64,000 bases of DNA, taken from NCBI GenBank assembly GCA_900314875.1, contig OMWX01000005.1, positions 1-64,000 on the forward strand, in the 5' to 3' direction. The position numbers and the translations under genes were made by a program. The notes below the pieces were generated by a model. That model ran no database searches. It was not told the DNA's origin and worked only from the letters and a program-made list of their open reading frames with translations. Every line of letters starts with the position of its first letter. The first letter of the stretch is position 1. This DNA comes from an uncultured Actinomycetes bacterium. Its GTDB lineage: Bacteria > Actinomycetota > Actinomycetes > Actinomycetales > Bifidobacteriaceae. Below, piece by piece: positions 37,730 through 46,229 of this stretch.

Positions 37730-38524
37730 TCAACGCATCATTGAAATCGCGCCGAAAATAAGCAGCTGGGCAGGATAAAGCACATAGAAAATTTTCGGCA
37801 CAATACTGTGCTTCCATCCTTTTTCTCCGTTTTCCCAATGCAGAATCATCACTCCCAGCGCGGGCGCGACAAAGGCAAGGGCTCCCACTGCCGCCGCAGA
37901 AAGCATTACAGTGTTTTCCGCGCGTTTTTTCTGCGAAAAAATCAGAATAAGCGCAAAAATAATCAGCCCTATGGGAACCGCTCCGGCACGCTGACCGATT
38001 CTCAAAACCCAAATCCAGACTGCAGCCGAGAAAACAAGCATAACTCTGATAATGTTTGCAGTCGCGTATGTCGTTTTCATGTTCGGACCGTTCCACGGCA
38101 TTCTCGTTCGATTCTCTTCTGAAGGGAGCATTCTGAGAATGCACAGGACTGCCGCTCCGACTGCCAGAGCCCACACGGGATTCTGCGAATCAAAATATAA
38201 GTATTTTCCGCCGGTTGCCATATTGTACGGAATTTCGCTTGCTATGGCCAGCAAAAACAGGTCGATTACATACCTGCGGCGGCTTGAAGCATGATACAGC
38301 GCATTAACTGTCATCCATGCGTAAAGAGGTGCGGAAATCCAGGAAATCGCTTCCGTCAAAAGCGCATACGTCAATTGAGACATGTCTGCAGAATCGTATC
38401 CCGAACTGCTTTGCAGAAAACATGTTGACAATGTGCCGAATAAAAGCAAAATCGCTGCAATAACCTTTATTTTCAACAGACTCAGACCGCGCACTTTGCT
38501 TTTTTTGGGATTGGCGTATTCCAT
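37730..38524 (-). CDS. TraX-like multi-spanning membrane protein
   Basis: The 264-residue protein has about eight membrane helices and the layout of the TraX family: LLKIKVIAAILLLFGTLSTC at the start, a SAPLYAWMTVNALYHASSRR loop, LLAIASEIPYNMATGGKYLY and the end KIFYVLYPAQLLIFGAISM. TraX was first described as the F-pilin N-acetyltransferase; chromosomal Gram-positive members are not tied to conjugation and may modify surface polymers. No conjugation genes are nearby, so I do not infer transfer functions. It is followed by the repeat array at 37641-37718. Confidence 0.82.
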   Translation of the reverse strand: MEYANPKKSKVRGLSLLKIKVIAAILLLFGTLSTCFLQSSSGYDSADMSQLTYALLTEAISWISAPLYAWMTVNALYHASSRRRYVIDLFLLAIASEIPYNMATGGKYLYFDSQNPVWALAVGAAVLCILRMLPSEENRTRMPWNGPNMKTTYATANIIRVMLVFSAAVWIWVLRIGQRAGAVPIGLIIFALILIFSQKKRAENTVMLSAAAVGALAFVAPALGVMILHWENGEKGWKHSIVPKIFYVLYPAQLLIFGAISMMR

Positions 38525-38573
38525 ACTTTGCTTTCCGTGTTCTTCCGTGTTTTCGCTGTCGATTTAACTTATA

Positions 38574-39320
38574 TCAGTCTATCTGAAGATATTTCAGCAA
38601 TTCATCGTAATCGGCTCCCGCGCACGAAACAACCGCATCGGGGTGCACTTCGGGAGAATTCTGCGGCGAAACACCCGTAAGGAAATAAAATGCGTCAATG
38701 CCGGCATTTTTCGCTCCGTCTATATCGCAAACGGGATCATTTCCGACCATAAGCACGCTGTTCTTATCGCAGCCGAGCTTTTCTGCCGCATAATCGTAGA
38801 ATTTCGCTGACGGTTTCTTCCATCCGAATTCTGACGATATGAATATATGCTCGAATTCTTTATCCAGTCCGACGGCTTCGATTTCCGGAACCGTAAACAG
38901 CGTCTGCGCATTTGAAAGAAGAACTATCTGTCTGCCTGAATCTTTGACTTTTCTAAGCATTTCAACCGTGCCGGGATAGAGATTCATGAATTTCCTCGAA
39001 GCGTCTCGAAAAACGCGCGCAGCTTCAGCAGCAAGCTTATCGTCGGATTGAATTCCCTTATTTGCGAACGCTTCTTTGTAAAGCTTCGCAATATCATATT
39101 CAGATTCTTCTTTGTTGAAACCCTGCGCATTTATCAGCTTAGATTCAGCTTTATCCCAAAAGATTTTCAGTTCTTTGACATCTTCGTATTCCGCACCGTT
39201 TTCTGCCAGGAATTTTCGCAAAACTTCCCATGTCGCATCGCTTTCTTCATCGGTTGCGATATCCAAGAGAGTACCATACAAATCAAAGAAAACGTGAGTG
39301 TAATTTTTGTTGTCCGCCAT
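38574..39320 (-). CDS. HAD-family hydrolase (YjjG/haloacid dehalogenase type)
   Basis: The ATG at 39320 has GGAGG six bases upstream and gives 248 residues. HAD motifs: I, VFFDLYGTLLD (nucleophile Asp; Tyr in the +2 position as in DLYGTL-type dehalogenases and YjjG nucleotidases); II, IVLLSNAQ; III, the Lys in FGWKKPSAKFYDYAAEKLG; IV, VLMVGNDPVCDIDGAKNAGI. A helical cap lies between motifs I and II (about 20-95), as in subfamily I. Likely substrates are small phosphoesters such as pyrimidine nucleotides or sugar phosphates; the sequence does not decide. It is downstream of the sugar importer, behind a 17-base-pair stem-loop. Confidence 0.88.
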   Translation of the reverse strand: MADNKNYTHVFFDLYGTLLDIATDEESDATWEVLRKFLAENGAEYEDVKELKIFWDKAESKLINAQGFNKEESEYDIAKLYKEAFANKGIQSDDKLAAEAARVFRDASRKFMNLYPGTVEMLRKVKDSGRQIVLLSNAQTLFTVPEIEAVGLDKEFEHIFISSEFGWKKPSAKFYDYAAEKLGCDKNSVLMVGNDPVCDIDGAKNAGIDAFYFLTGVSPQNSPEVHPDAVVSCAGADYDELLKYLQID

Positions 39321-39339
39321 TGTTTCCTCCTTCAAAATA

Positions 39340-39381
39340 CATAATACCGCGACCGCCGGTTACAGCGGTCGCGGTATTATG
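39340..39381 (-). terminator. Perfect 17-bp stem-loop after importer operon
   Basis: CATAATACCGCGACCGC (39340-39356) and its exact complement (39365-39381) enclose an eight-base loop. On the minus strand the stem is followed by TATTTTG. It lies 37 bases after the second permease gene and 20 bases before the HAD gene's start, so it separates the two units. The weak T-run leaves open partial read-through. Confidence 0.7.
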
Positions 39382-39417
39382 AATCATTGTTATTTGCGCG
39401 ATTCGAATCTGTTCCTG

Positions 39418-40323
39418 TCAGCCCTTGACCGAGCCGGACATAGAATCTTCATAGAAATGCTGCATGATTATGAACAGTATTGCGATCGGAACCGATACGC
39501 ATACTGCGGCAGCTGCAAATCTCGCATACCAGTCGTTAATGTACTCTTTCTGAAGCATTTGCCACAGTCCGAGAGACACAGTGTAGTTTTCCTGAGTGCG
39601 GCATATTGCTTTCGCAAGAACAAAGTCAAGCCACGGAGCCAGAAAGCTGGTAATTGCCTGATATACAATCATGGGCTTGCAGATAGGAATAATAATCTTC
39701 GTAAATACCTGCCATTTTGTGCAGCCGTCAAGGTATGCAGCTTCATCAAGAGAATTGGGAATCGTATCCATGTATCCCTTCATCATGTAGAACTGCAGAC
39801 CGGAGCCGGCCGAATATACGATAATCAGAGCCAGCGTTACTGTAGATGACTGAGTCAGACCCATCGCTTTAAGAATGAAGTAGATTGCTACTACCGACAT
39901 GATTCCCGGGAACATTCCGAGAATCAGAGCGACGTTCATAAACATCTTTCTGAAGCGGAAACGCAGACGGCTCATGCAGAATGCGGTCGCTAGCACGAAG
40001 AACAGCGAGATAATGCACACGAAAACTGACACAATCAGCGTTCTTGCATACATGCTCCTGAAATTCATAACGTTTGTTTTTGTAAACAAATCCGTGTAAT
40101 TGTCGAAAGTATATTCTTCAGGGAAGAATGTCGACTGATAAGGAGCCGTGTTCTTATTTAATGATTCGGCAACAATCCAAACTATGGGAACAAGCCAGAT
40201 AACGCCCAGAACGCTCAGAAAAATGTATGTTATTACATCTCCTGTAATGCGGCGAATTTTCTGGTTTTTCATGCCCTTCGCTTTTTCTTCAAGCTCGGCA
40301 GTTTCATTTGCTTTGCTGCTCAT
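39418..40323 (-). CDS. Sugar ABC importer permease, MalG type
   Basis: 301 residues with six membrane helices. The EAA loop that docks the ATPase is clear: SLDEAAYLDGCTKWQVFTKI with the conserved Gly and following Pro. The N terminus is polar and charged (about 25 residues). The protein ends LFIIMQHFYEDSMSGSVKG, the usual MalG-like C terminus (SVKG). It overlaps the MalF-type gene by four bases (ATGA). With the binding protein and MalF partner it should import maltose or related alpha-glucosides; no ATPase gene is in the cluster, so a shared MsiK-like ATPase encoded elsewhere is likely. Confidence 0.92.
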   Translation of the reverse strand: MSSKANETAELEEKAKGMKNQKIRRITGDVITYIFLSVLGVIWLVPIVWIVAESLNKNTAPYQSTFFPEEYTFDNYTDLFTKTNVMNFRSMYARTLIVSVFVCIISLFFVLATAFCMSRLRFRFRKMFMNVALILGMFPGIMSVVAIYFILKAMGLTQSSTVTLALIIVYSAGSGLQFYMMKGYMDTIPNSLDEAAYLDGCTKWQVFTKIIIPICKPMIVYQAITSFLAPWLDFVLAKAICRTQENYTVSLGLWQMLQKEYINDWYARFAAAAVCVSVPIAILFIIMQHFYEDSMSGSVKG

Positions 40324-41738
40324 CGGTAGCCTCCCTCGTTCTTATACGAACCGGATGAACGGTAAGTAATCAGCGAAATAACCGCAAGGACGATAAACGT
40401 CATAATACCTATAACCGCTCCGAGGTTGTAATTGCCTTTATCTACAGTCAGCTTGTACAGCCATGTGATAAGCAAATCCGTTTTACCCGCTGAGGAGCCG
40501 ACCGGCGTCGGGTCTCCGGAAGACAGCAGGTAGATAACATTGAAATTGTTTACATTTCCCGTAAAAGTCGTAATCAGATACGGTGTGGTAACGAAAATCA
40601 TGTAAGGCATTGTGATGGAGCGGAACTGCTGCCACCAGTTTGCGCCGTCAAGTTTCGCAGCTTCATAAAGCTCTGCCGGAATATTTTGCAGAATACCGGT
40701 TACCTGCATAATCGTGAATGGAATACCGACCCAAAGATTGATCACGATAACCGTGACTCGAGCCCAGTTGGTATCAGTAAAGAACGGAAGCGGACTGTCA
40801 ATCCATCCATTTTCCATAAGCAGACGGTTCACGATACCCGTCGGCTGAAGCATTGTATGCATAACAAGCAGGGAAACAAATTGAGGAACCGCGATTGACA
40901 TCGAGAAAATTCCGCGCCAAAGTCCTTTAAGCTTAATAGATTTGCGATTGATAATCATCGCCATGAACATTCCCAGGAAATAGTTGAGGAATGTTGCGAA
41001 GAATGCCCAGACAAGAGTCCAAAGCAGAACGGACATAAACAGATGAAAGTTTACGATTCCGTCATTGTTTGCAAGCACCGCTTTGAAATTGTTTACGCCT
41101 GCCCAGTTGAACTGGTCGGGATGATTCGAATCATATTCGGTAAACGCCATCGAAATCATGAAAACCAGAGGAAGAACCGTGAAAAGCACGACACCGAGAA
41201 CAGGAAGAGACATAAGAGTAATCGGAATGCGCTCGTCAAAAAGCGACTTAAACTCCGCCCAGAATCCGGGAGCCTTTCCTGTTTTTGAAGCAGCTGCCGC
41301 TTTCTGAGCGCGGTAAGAGCTCGATACCGCGATTCTCCAAAACCATATGAACACCAAAACGGCGAAAATTCCCGCAACTCCGTACAGAAGAATCGTAACT
41401 GAATGGTCTCCTTCTATATATTCCCAAAAACCTTCGTCATTCTTTATTTTTTTCTGGCTTTCTCCGTAAAGATTGCCAAGTTTTGCTATCTGCGCAAAAC
41501 CGTTTGAAACGAAGTAGGCGATAAAGACCGCTTCAACTGCAAGGAAGGCGATTCCTTTAATGATCTGTCCGCGAACCATATTTCCCAGTCCCCAGACAAG
41601 AATCGACAGACGCGTAAAAAGATCACCTTCTTTAACTGCTCCGCGAAAAGTGTACGGCGAAGGCGGCTCGTAGGCGGTGCGCTTCTTCTTTTTCTTTGCC
41701 TTCACAGGCGCACCTTTTGCTGCAGTTGCGACAGCCAC
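40320..41738 (-). CDS. Sugar ABC importer permease, MalF type
   Basis: 472 residues with eight or so membrane helices, including the extra N-terminal ones seen in MalF-like proteins of Gram-positive bacteria. A Lys-rich cytoplasmic stretch (KAKKKKKRTAYEPPSPY) precedes the first helices. The EAA loop is ELYEAAKLDGANWWQQFRSI followed by TMPYM. It lies 140 bases after the binding-protein gene, a gap with an intrinsic terminator that may lower permease expression relative to the binding protein. The stop overlaps the MalG-type start. Confidence 0.92.
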   Translation of the reverse strand: MAVATAAKGAPVKAKKKKKRTAYEPPSPYTFRGAVKEGDLFTRLSILVWGLGNMVRGQIIKGIAFLAVEAVFIAYFVSNGFAQIAKLGNLYGESQKKIKNDEGFWEYIEGDHSVTILLYGVAGIFAVLVFIWFWRIAVSSSYRAQKAAAASKTGKAPGFWAEFKSLFDERIPITLMSLPVLGVVLFTVLPLVFMISMAFTEYDSNHPDQFNWAGVNNFKAVLANNDGIVNFHLFMSVLLWTLVWAFFATFLNYFLGMFMAMIINRKSIKLKGLWRGIFSMSIAVPQFVSLLVMHTMLQPTGIVNRLLMENGWIDSPLPFFTDTNWARVTVIVINLWVGIPFTIMQVTGILQNIPAELYEAAKLDGANWWQQFRSITMPYMIFVTTPYLITTFTGNVNNFNVIYLLSSGDPTPVGSSAGKTDLLITWLYKLTVDKGNYNLGAVIGIMTFIVLAVISLITYRSSGSYKNEGGYR

Positions 41739-41776
41739 TTTAATCCCCTTTCATTTGTGCGGGAAAATTTTCAAAT

Positions 41777-41837
41777 AAAAAAACGCGACTGCGCCAAGAG
41801 ACACGCATATTTTTATGTTTCCCGGAGCAGCCGCGTT
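41777..41837 (-). terminator. Attenuating terminator between malE- and malF-type genes
   Basis: On the minus strand AACGCGGCTGC (41827-41837 complement) pairs with GCAGTCGCGTT (41782-41792 complement), 11 positions with one mismatch, and seven T follow. It begins 42 bases after the binding-protein stop. Terminators placed here in sugar importers make the binding protein more abundant than the permeases. Confidence 0.8.
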
Positions 41838-41878
41838 CAATCTGTTATTCAAATCAGATTTTAGAGTTCAGCAGATTA

Positions 41879-43150
41879 TCAGTTCATGCTGCTGTTGACC
41901 AGATCCTGCCATTCGCTTGTCTTCGAATCGGCATTTTCTTTTGTAACCACACCGCTGGTGATGTTCTTTCCGAATGTCTCACAGGGATCCCACCATGAAC
42001 TCATTGCAGCAATTGTCGGCTGAAGAATCGAAGTCTGGGCAATTGTTTCGTTCTGAGCAACTACAACCGGATCGGACTTCAAATCCGAATCGCTGGAAAC
42101 AAGCGACTTGGAAGCCGGAATTACAGAAGAGTTGCGAAGCTTGTAGTGATCTTTCTGAGCGTCCGAAGAACCGAGGAATGCTGCGAACTGAGAAGCAGCT
42201 TTGGTGTTCTTCGAATTCGGGTTGTAACCGACAGCCTTGGAACCTGCGAAAGACTTCAGCTGAGTTTCCTTGCCGTTGAGAGTGTAAGTCGGAAGCTTTG
42301 CTACGCCGAAGTTGTCTCCCAAAGCAGCCTTAACGTCAGCTGCATTCCATGCGCCGGAGAAGAGAACGTCGACATTTCCGTTCTTGATTCCGGCAAGTCC
42401 GGAAGCTCCGTCATCGAGAACAAAGTTGGAATTGTTCTTAAGGTCTACAAGATACTTGGTTACGTCGCCGGCATTGTCGCCGAGGTTTACCTTAGCGGAA
42501 GCGTCGGTGCCCTTCTCGCCGAAGATTGTTGCGCCCGCGCCGATGTAGAAGGAAGGAATGTACCAAGAATCGTTCAGCGGGAACGAAACCTTAGCTTTCT
42601 CAAGCATAGTGTCGAGCGACTTTGCGTCGTCTTCGGATACTTTAGCCTTGTTGTAGTACATGAACCAGGTGTTTCCCGAGAAAGGAATTCCGTAAAGATT
42701 GCCGTCGGTTCCGGTTACGGACTCGATCATCTCTTCGTCATTGTCTTTCTTAATCTGCTCTACAGAACTGTCGGGAAGCTCGGCGATTGCCTTGGAATCG
42801 ATAAGAGTTCCCAGCTGATCGTTCGCGAAGAGGAATACGTCGGCTCCCGCAGAAGGATCTGTCTTCATCTGCTCACCGGCGTCGCCTTCAGAAACGGTAG
42901 CGTTCTTCCAAGTAATCTTGTACTCTTTGTGCGCCTTTTCAAAAGCGGCTTCTTCTGCAGCAAGCCAGGACTCAGACTGACCGTCCTGCTTCTCCTGATC
43001 TTCCTGAGGAGTCCATACGGTCAAAGTCACATCGGTAACAGAATCACCCGATGAACTGCTTTTATTCTCGGTCTTGTTACCGCAGGCAACGGTTCCCATA
43101 AGCATGGCACCTGCAGCAGTAACACCAATGATTTTTTTGAAATCAATCAT
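41879..43150 (-). CDS. Sugar-binding lipoprotein of ABC importer, MalE type
   Basis: The open frame extends to 43795, but that part overlaps the divergent GH13 gene and has no family match. AGGAGA seven bases before the ATG at 43150 sets the start (423 residues). A lipoprotein signal peptide, MIDFKKIIGVTAAGAMLMGT then VAC, is followed by a Ser/Gly/Asn linker, a typical lipid anchor for a Gram-positive binding protein. The mature protein has the cluster 1 sugar-binding fold (VTLTVWTPQEDQE, GIPFSGNTWFMYYNKAKVSE, GLAGIKNGNVDVLFSGAWNA, TIAAMSSWWDPCETFG). Substrate is inferred as a maltose-like alpha-glucoside from the neighbouring GH13 enzyme. Confidence 0.93.
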   Translation of the reverse strand: MIDFKKIIGVTAAGAMLMGTVACGNKTENKSSSSGDSVTDVTLTVWTPQEDQEKQDGQSESWLAAEEAAFEKAHKEYKITWKNATVSEGDAGEQMKTDPSAGADVFLFANDQLGTLIDSKAIAELPDSSVEQIKKDNDEEMIESVTGTDGNLYGIPFSGNTWFMYYNKAKVSEDDAKSLDTMLEKAKVSFPLNDSWYIPSFYIGAGATIFGEKGTDASAKVNLGDNAGDVTKYLVDLKNNSNFVLDDGASGLAGIKNGNVDVLFSGAWNAADVKAALGDNFGVAKLPTYTLNGKETQLKSFAGSKAVGYNPNSKNTKAASQFAAFLGSSDAQKDHYKLRNSSVIPASKSLVSSDSDLKSDPVVVAQNETIAQTSILQPTIAAMSSWWDPCETFGKNITSGVVTKENADSKTSEWQDLVNSSMN

Positions 43151-43252
43151 CATTGATCTCCTGTCCTTTTTGTTGACTTTTATTTTTCTGTCACTCAAGC
43201 GCACAAAAGCTGTTCGCATTCGGCATATTTCACTTTTCGTAACAAGTAAAAG

Positions 43253-43285
43253 AATACACCACATGGTATACGTTTTGTCAAAACG
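43253..43285 (-). promoter_or_regulatory. Promoter and operator of sugar importer
   Basis: On the minus strand a perfect TTGACA (43276-43281) is 17 bases from TGTATT (43253-43258). The -35 box lies inside a perfect palindrome, CGTTTTG-T-CAAAACG (43271-43285), which could be an operator for a LacI- or similar-family sugar regulator; no such regulator gene is in the window. The leader before the ATG at 43150 is about 95 bases. Confidence 0.55.
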
Positions 43286-43303
43286 AGTCGAATTTTCCGA
43301 AAA

Positions 43304-43339
43304 AATTTGACACGCAATTTGACACGCAATTTGACAAAA
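43304..43339 (+). repeat. Three 12-bp repeats each holding TTGACA
   Basis: AATTTGACACGC occurs at 43304-43315 and 43316-43327, and AATTTGACAAAA at 43328-43339. Each unit contains TTGACA, the -35 consensus, on the plus strand, pointing to the GH13 gene at 43406. I see no good -10 box at 16-18 bases from any copy; an extended-like TGCGATACA lies at 43360-43368. Confidence 0.6.
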
Positions 43340-43405
43340 GCCCGAAAATTTCCCGAAATGCGATACATTGCAGACAGACATTCTTTTTTGTTTTAGGATA
43401 TTTCC

Positions 43406-45151
43406 ATGAAAGAACACACGTGCGCAAACAGCGCGGCAAAGCAGACTCAGGATCGCGATAAGGTTCTCCGCAGCCACGCAAAATGGCTGAAAGACGCCGT
43501 TTTTTATGAAATTTACCCGCAGTCGTTCAAAGATTCGAACGGAGACGGAACAGGCGATTTGCGCGGAATAATCGAGAAACTTGACTATGTGCGCGACTTG
43601 GGCTGCAATGCGATTTGGCTTAATCCGATTTATGATTCGCCGTTCAAGGACGCCGGCTACGACGTGCGCGATTATCTGAAAGTCGCGCCGCGCTACGGCA
43701 CAAATGAAGACGCTTTTGAGCTTTTCCGCACTGCGCACGATAAGGGCATAAAAATTCTGCTCGACCTGGTTCCGGGGCATACAAGCGAGGAACATGAGTG
43801 GTTCAAAGCAAGCTGCAAAGCCGAAAACAACGAATTTTCAGGCAGATATATCTGGACAAACGATTGGATTGAAGGCGCGGAAGGATTGCCTTTCATCGGA
43901 GGAGAAGCAGAACGCAGCGGAACTTATGTTATTAATTTTTTCAAATGCCAGCCCGCGCTGAACTACGGCTTCGGCGAGCGCAAAGCCGGCTGGATGATGT
44001 CTGCCGACGATGAAGAGCCGCTTAAAACACGGGAAGCGATTGTTGATGTCATGAGATTCTGGCTTAATGCCGGCGCAGACGGATTCAGGGTCGATATGGC
44101 CGATTCGCTTGTCAAGTTTGACGGATTTGACAAGAAAAACACGATAAAGGTCTGGCAGGATATTCTTTTCAGGATTAAAAGCGAGTTCCCCAAGGCGGCT
44201 TTCGTATCCGAATGGGGACGCCCGTGTCAGGCTCTCAGAGCAGGTTTTGACATGGATTTCTATCTGGACTGGCGATGGGGAGGCAATCCGAACGGGTATT
44301 GCATGCTGCTTCGAGACACGGATGACAGGCTCACGGGTCTTCCCAAGGACAGCAGCTATCTTGTTGCGAAATCAGGTTCGAGTCCCGTCAGATTTTTGAA
44401 TGAGTATCTTCCGCAATATGAGGAAACGAAAGACTTGGGAAGCTTTTGTTTCCTGACATGCAACCATGATACGGCACGCTTGGCTCCCAGACTTGATGCG
44501 CGCGAAAGAGCGGTTGCTTTGACTTTGCTTTTCGCTCTGCCGGGGCATACTTTCCTGTATTACGGCGACGAAATCGGCATGGAATACAGGAAACTGCCTA
44601 CAAAAGAGGGCGGTTACGTGCGCACGGGAAGCCGCACTCCCATGCAATGGTCAAACGAAAAAAACGCAGGTTTTTCCAAGGCTGATTCGGCTTATCTGTA
44701 TCTTCCCGTACCCGATCGCGGCAATTATGCGAATGTCGCATCGCAGATTAACGACCCGAAATCGCAGTATTCGCTTGTCAAAAGCCTGATTCGCTCAGTG
44801 CGCGAAATTCCGGCTCTGGCTCCGGACAGCGAGTTTAAAGTTCTTTATGCGCAAGAATCGTCGCGCTCGCTTGTGTTTGCGCGGTTTGCGAAAGAAGCTG
44901 AAAAAAACGGTTTTAAAAGCGTTATCGTCGCGCTTAATCCGTCGCTTTGCGCAGAAACCGTGCAGGTTGATCTGTCTGATGTTCCGAATGCGAATGAACT
45001 GAATTCGGCTGATCTGAATGCAGACAGTCTGAGCACGATTATTTCTGTCGGTTCTGATGTTTCATGCAGCAATGCGCTTTCTTCCGAAAACTCAACAATG
45101 CTCGACATAACGATTCCGGCACAGAGCGCAGCTGCAATCGGGCTGAAATAA
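43406..45151 (+). CDS. GH13 glycosidase of sugar-uptake locus
   Basis: 581 residues, cytoplasmic. GH13 motifs: DLVPGHTS (120-127, Gly where most have Asn), GFRVDMAD with nucleophile D230, FVSEWGRP with acid/base E269, and CNHDT with D355. The start WLKDAVFYEIYPQSFKDSNG and DGTGDLRGIIEKLDYVRDLG are close to oligo-1,6-glucosidases and trehalulose/alpha-glucosidase-like enzymes. The last 90 residues form the usual C-terminal beta domain and include an Asn/Asp/Ser-rich loop. It is divergent from the importer across 255 bases with a shared regulatory region, so both are likely induced together. Its linkage preference differs from the enzyme at 30654 in ways the sequence cannot settle. Confidence 0.92.
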   Translation: MKEHTCANSAAKQTQDRDKVLRSHAKWLKDAVFYEIYPQSFKDSNGDGTGDLRGIIEKLDYVRDLGCNAIWLNPIYDSPFKDAGYDVRDYLKVAPRYGTNEDAFELFRTAHDKGIKILLDLVPGHTSEEHEWFKASCKAENNEFSGRYIWTNDWIEGAEGLPFIGGEAERSGTYVINFFKCQPALNYGFGERKAGWMMSADDEEPLKTREAIVDVMRFWLNAGADGFRVDMADSLVKFDGFDKKNTIKVWQDILFRIKSEFPKAAFVSEWGRPCQALRAGFDMDFYLDWRWGGNPNGYCMLLRDTDDRLTGLPKDSSYLVAKSGSSPVRFLNEYLPQYEETKDLGSFCFLTCNHDTARLAPRLDARERAVALTLLFALPGHTFLYYGDEIGMEYRKLPTKEGGYVRTGSRTPMQWSNEKNAGFSKADSAYLYLPVPDRGNYANVASQINDPKSQYSLVKSLIRSVREIPALAPDSEFKVLYAQESSRSLVFARFAKEAEKNGFKSVIVALNPSLCAETVQVDLSDVPNANELNSADLNADSLSTIISVGSDVSCSNALSSENSTMLDITIPAQSAAAIGLK

Positions 45152-45210
45152 TAAAGCTGCTGAAACAATAAAGCGGTTCAGGCGATAAACAGCTCAGGCG
45201 ATAAAGCAAT

Positions 45211-46197
45211 TCAGCTTTTTATCGCATACAAATATCTGTCTCGCCCGGTCAGATCGGAGCATGTGCGAATCTGCTTGAAACCGCATGACTGCGCGAATTT
45301 TCGAAGCGGCTCGCCTTGGCTGACATCATGTTCCATGACCAGCAGACCTTCAGGCTTAAGAAGTTTTGCCGAACGAGAAATTATTTGTTCGGGAATTGCA
45401 AGACCGTCGCTGCTGCCGCCGTACAGCGCAGTTTCGGGATCAAAATTTGCCACTTCCGGCTGTTCGGGAATTTCAGACAGCGGAATATAAGGCGGATTAG
45501 AAACGACTATATCGATCTGCCCGTCATATTCTTTAAGGGAATTTTCGCTTGTCGCATCACACAAACGCAGGCTGTATCTGTTTAGGAAATCATCGGGATT
45601 TTCAGCGGTTTTCGCGATTTTTTCCGCATTTTCGGCAGCATATTTATAAGCCGAAACGAATTTTTCGGCCGCAACAACAAAGCATGTCGGATTTTCAAAC
45701 ACGACAGACAGACCGATTGCTCCGCTTCCTGCGCACAAATCGGCCATTTTCGCGGATTCGATATGCTTTTCAGCAATGCGATCGAGCGCCTCCTGCACAA
45801 TCAGCTCAGTTTCCTGCCGGGGGATAAAAACCCCTTCGCCGACTGATAAATCCAAATATCTGAATGCGGCATGTCCGACTATGTATTGCAGCGGCTCGCG
45901 TTTTAATCTGCGAGAAACGCAGGATTTGAGCAGTTCAAGCGGATTTTTGCGCTTTGAGTCAGACTGCGGATCTTCAGACAGCTGCAAATCTTCGCGAATC
46001 AGCGTTTCAAGCGGTTTTTGCAACAGAACCGCCGAAGAAACATCGCTCATGCTGCAGCCAAAAGCCTCGCAAACAAGCATTTTCGCATCATTTTGCGCAA
46101 ACTCGATTCCGACTTCGTCAAAAATGCGGGTTATCTCGCGCAAAACTTCATCAGCGCGAGATTTAAGCGAATACCGCTGCAATTGCTCAGAAACCAT
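45211..46197 (-). CDS. prmC: Release factor glutamine methyltransferase
   Basis: PrmC methylates the Gln of the GGQ motif in RF1 and RF2. The 328-residue protein has a helical N-terminal domain, the SAM-binding motif DLCAGSGAIG (153-162), and the catalytic NPPY (234-237) in SNPPYIPLSE. Before these is REPLQYIVGHAAFRYLDLSV followed by the family motif GVFIPRQETELIV. It lies 32 bases after prfA, its substrate gene, on the same strand. The next genes downstream in many relatives, tsaC and wecA, are here 7.7 kb away. The end of the gene abuts a run of short repeats (45152-45210) shared with the convergent GH13 gene. Confidence 0.95.
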   Translation of the reverse strand: MVSEQLQRYSLKSRADEVLREITRIFDEVGIEFAQNDAKMLVCEAFGCSMSDVSSAVLLQKPLETLIREDLQLSEDPQSDSKRKNPLELLKSCVSRRLKREPLQYIVGHAAFRYLDLSVGEGVFIPRQETELIVQEALDRIAEKHIESAKMADLCAGSGAIGLSVVFENPTCFVVAAEKFVSAYKYAAENAEKIAKTAENPDDFLNRYSLRLCDATSENSLKEYDGQIDIVVSNPPYIPLSEIPEQPEVANFDPETALYGGSSDGLAIPEQIISRSAKLLKPEGLLVMEHDVSQGEPLRKFAQSCGFKQIRTCSDLTGRDRYLYAIKS

Positions 46198-46229
46198 TGC
46201 TCAGATAACACTCGACTTGAACCGCCGGA

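Noticed and set aside
37730..38524. TraX-like gene as a sign of a conjugative element
   Set aside because: No relaxase, coupling protein, type IV secretion genes, integrase or attachment repeats are present; chromosomal TraX-family proteins are common without conjugation.
41156..41377. Minus-strand frame of 73 codons inside the MalF-type gene
   Set aside because: Same strand but wrong frame; Ser/Arg/Phe-rich, with no start signal.
43151..43795. Upstream 215-codon extension of the sugar-binding protein frame
   Set aside because: It overlaps the start of the divergent GH13 gene and the promoter region, has no family resemblance, and AGGAGA plus a lipoprotein signal peptide fix the start at 43150.
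37507..45210. Mobile island with integrase
   Set aside because: The region splits a normally contiguous gene run, but no recombinase, tRNA-end duplication or inverted repeats were found, so I describe it as an insertion in gene order only.
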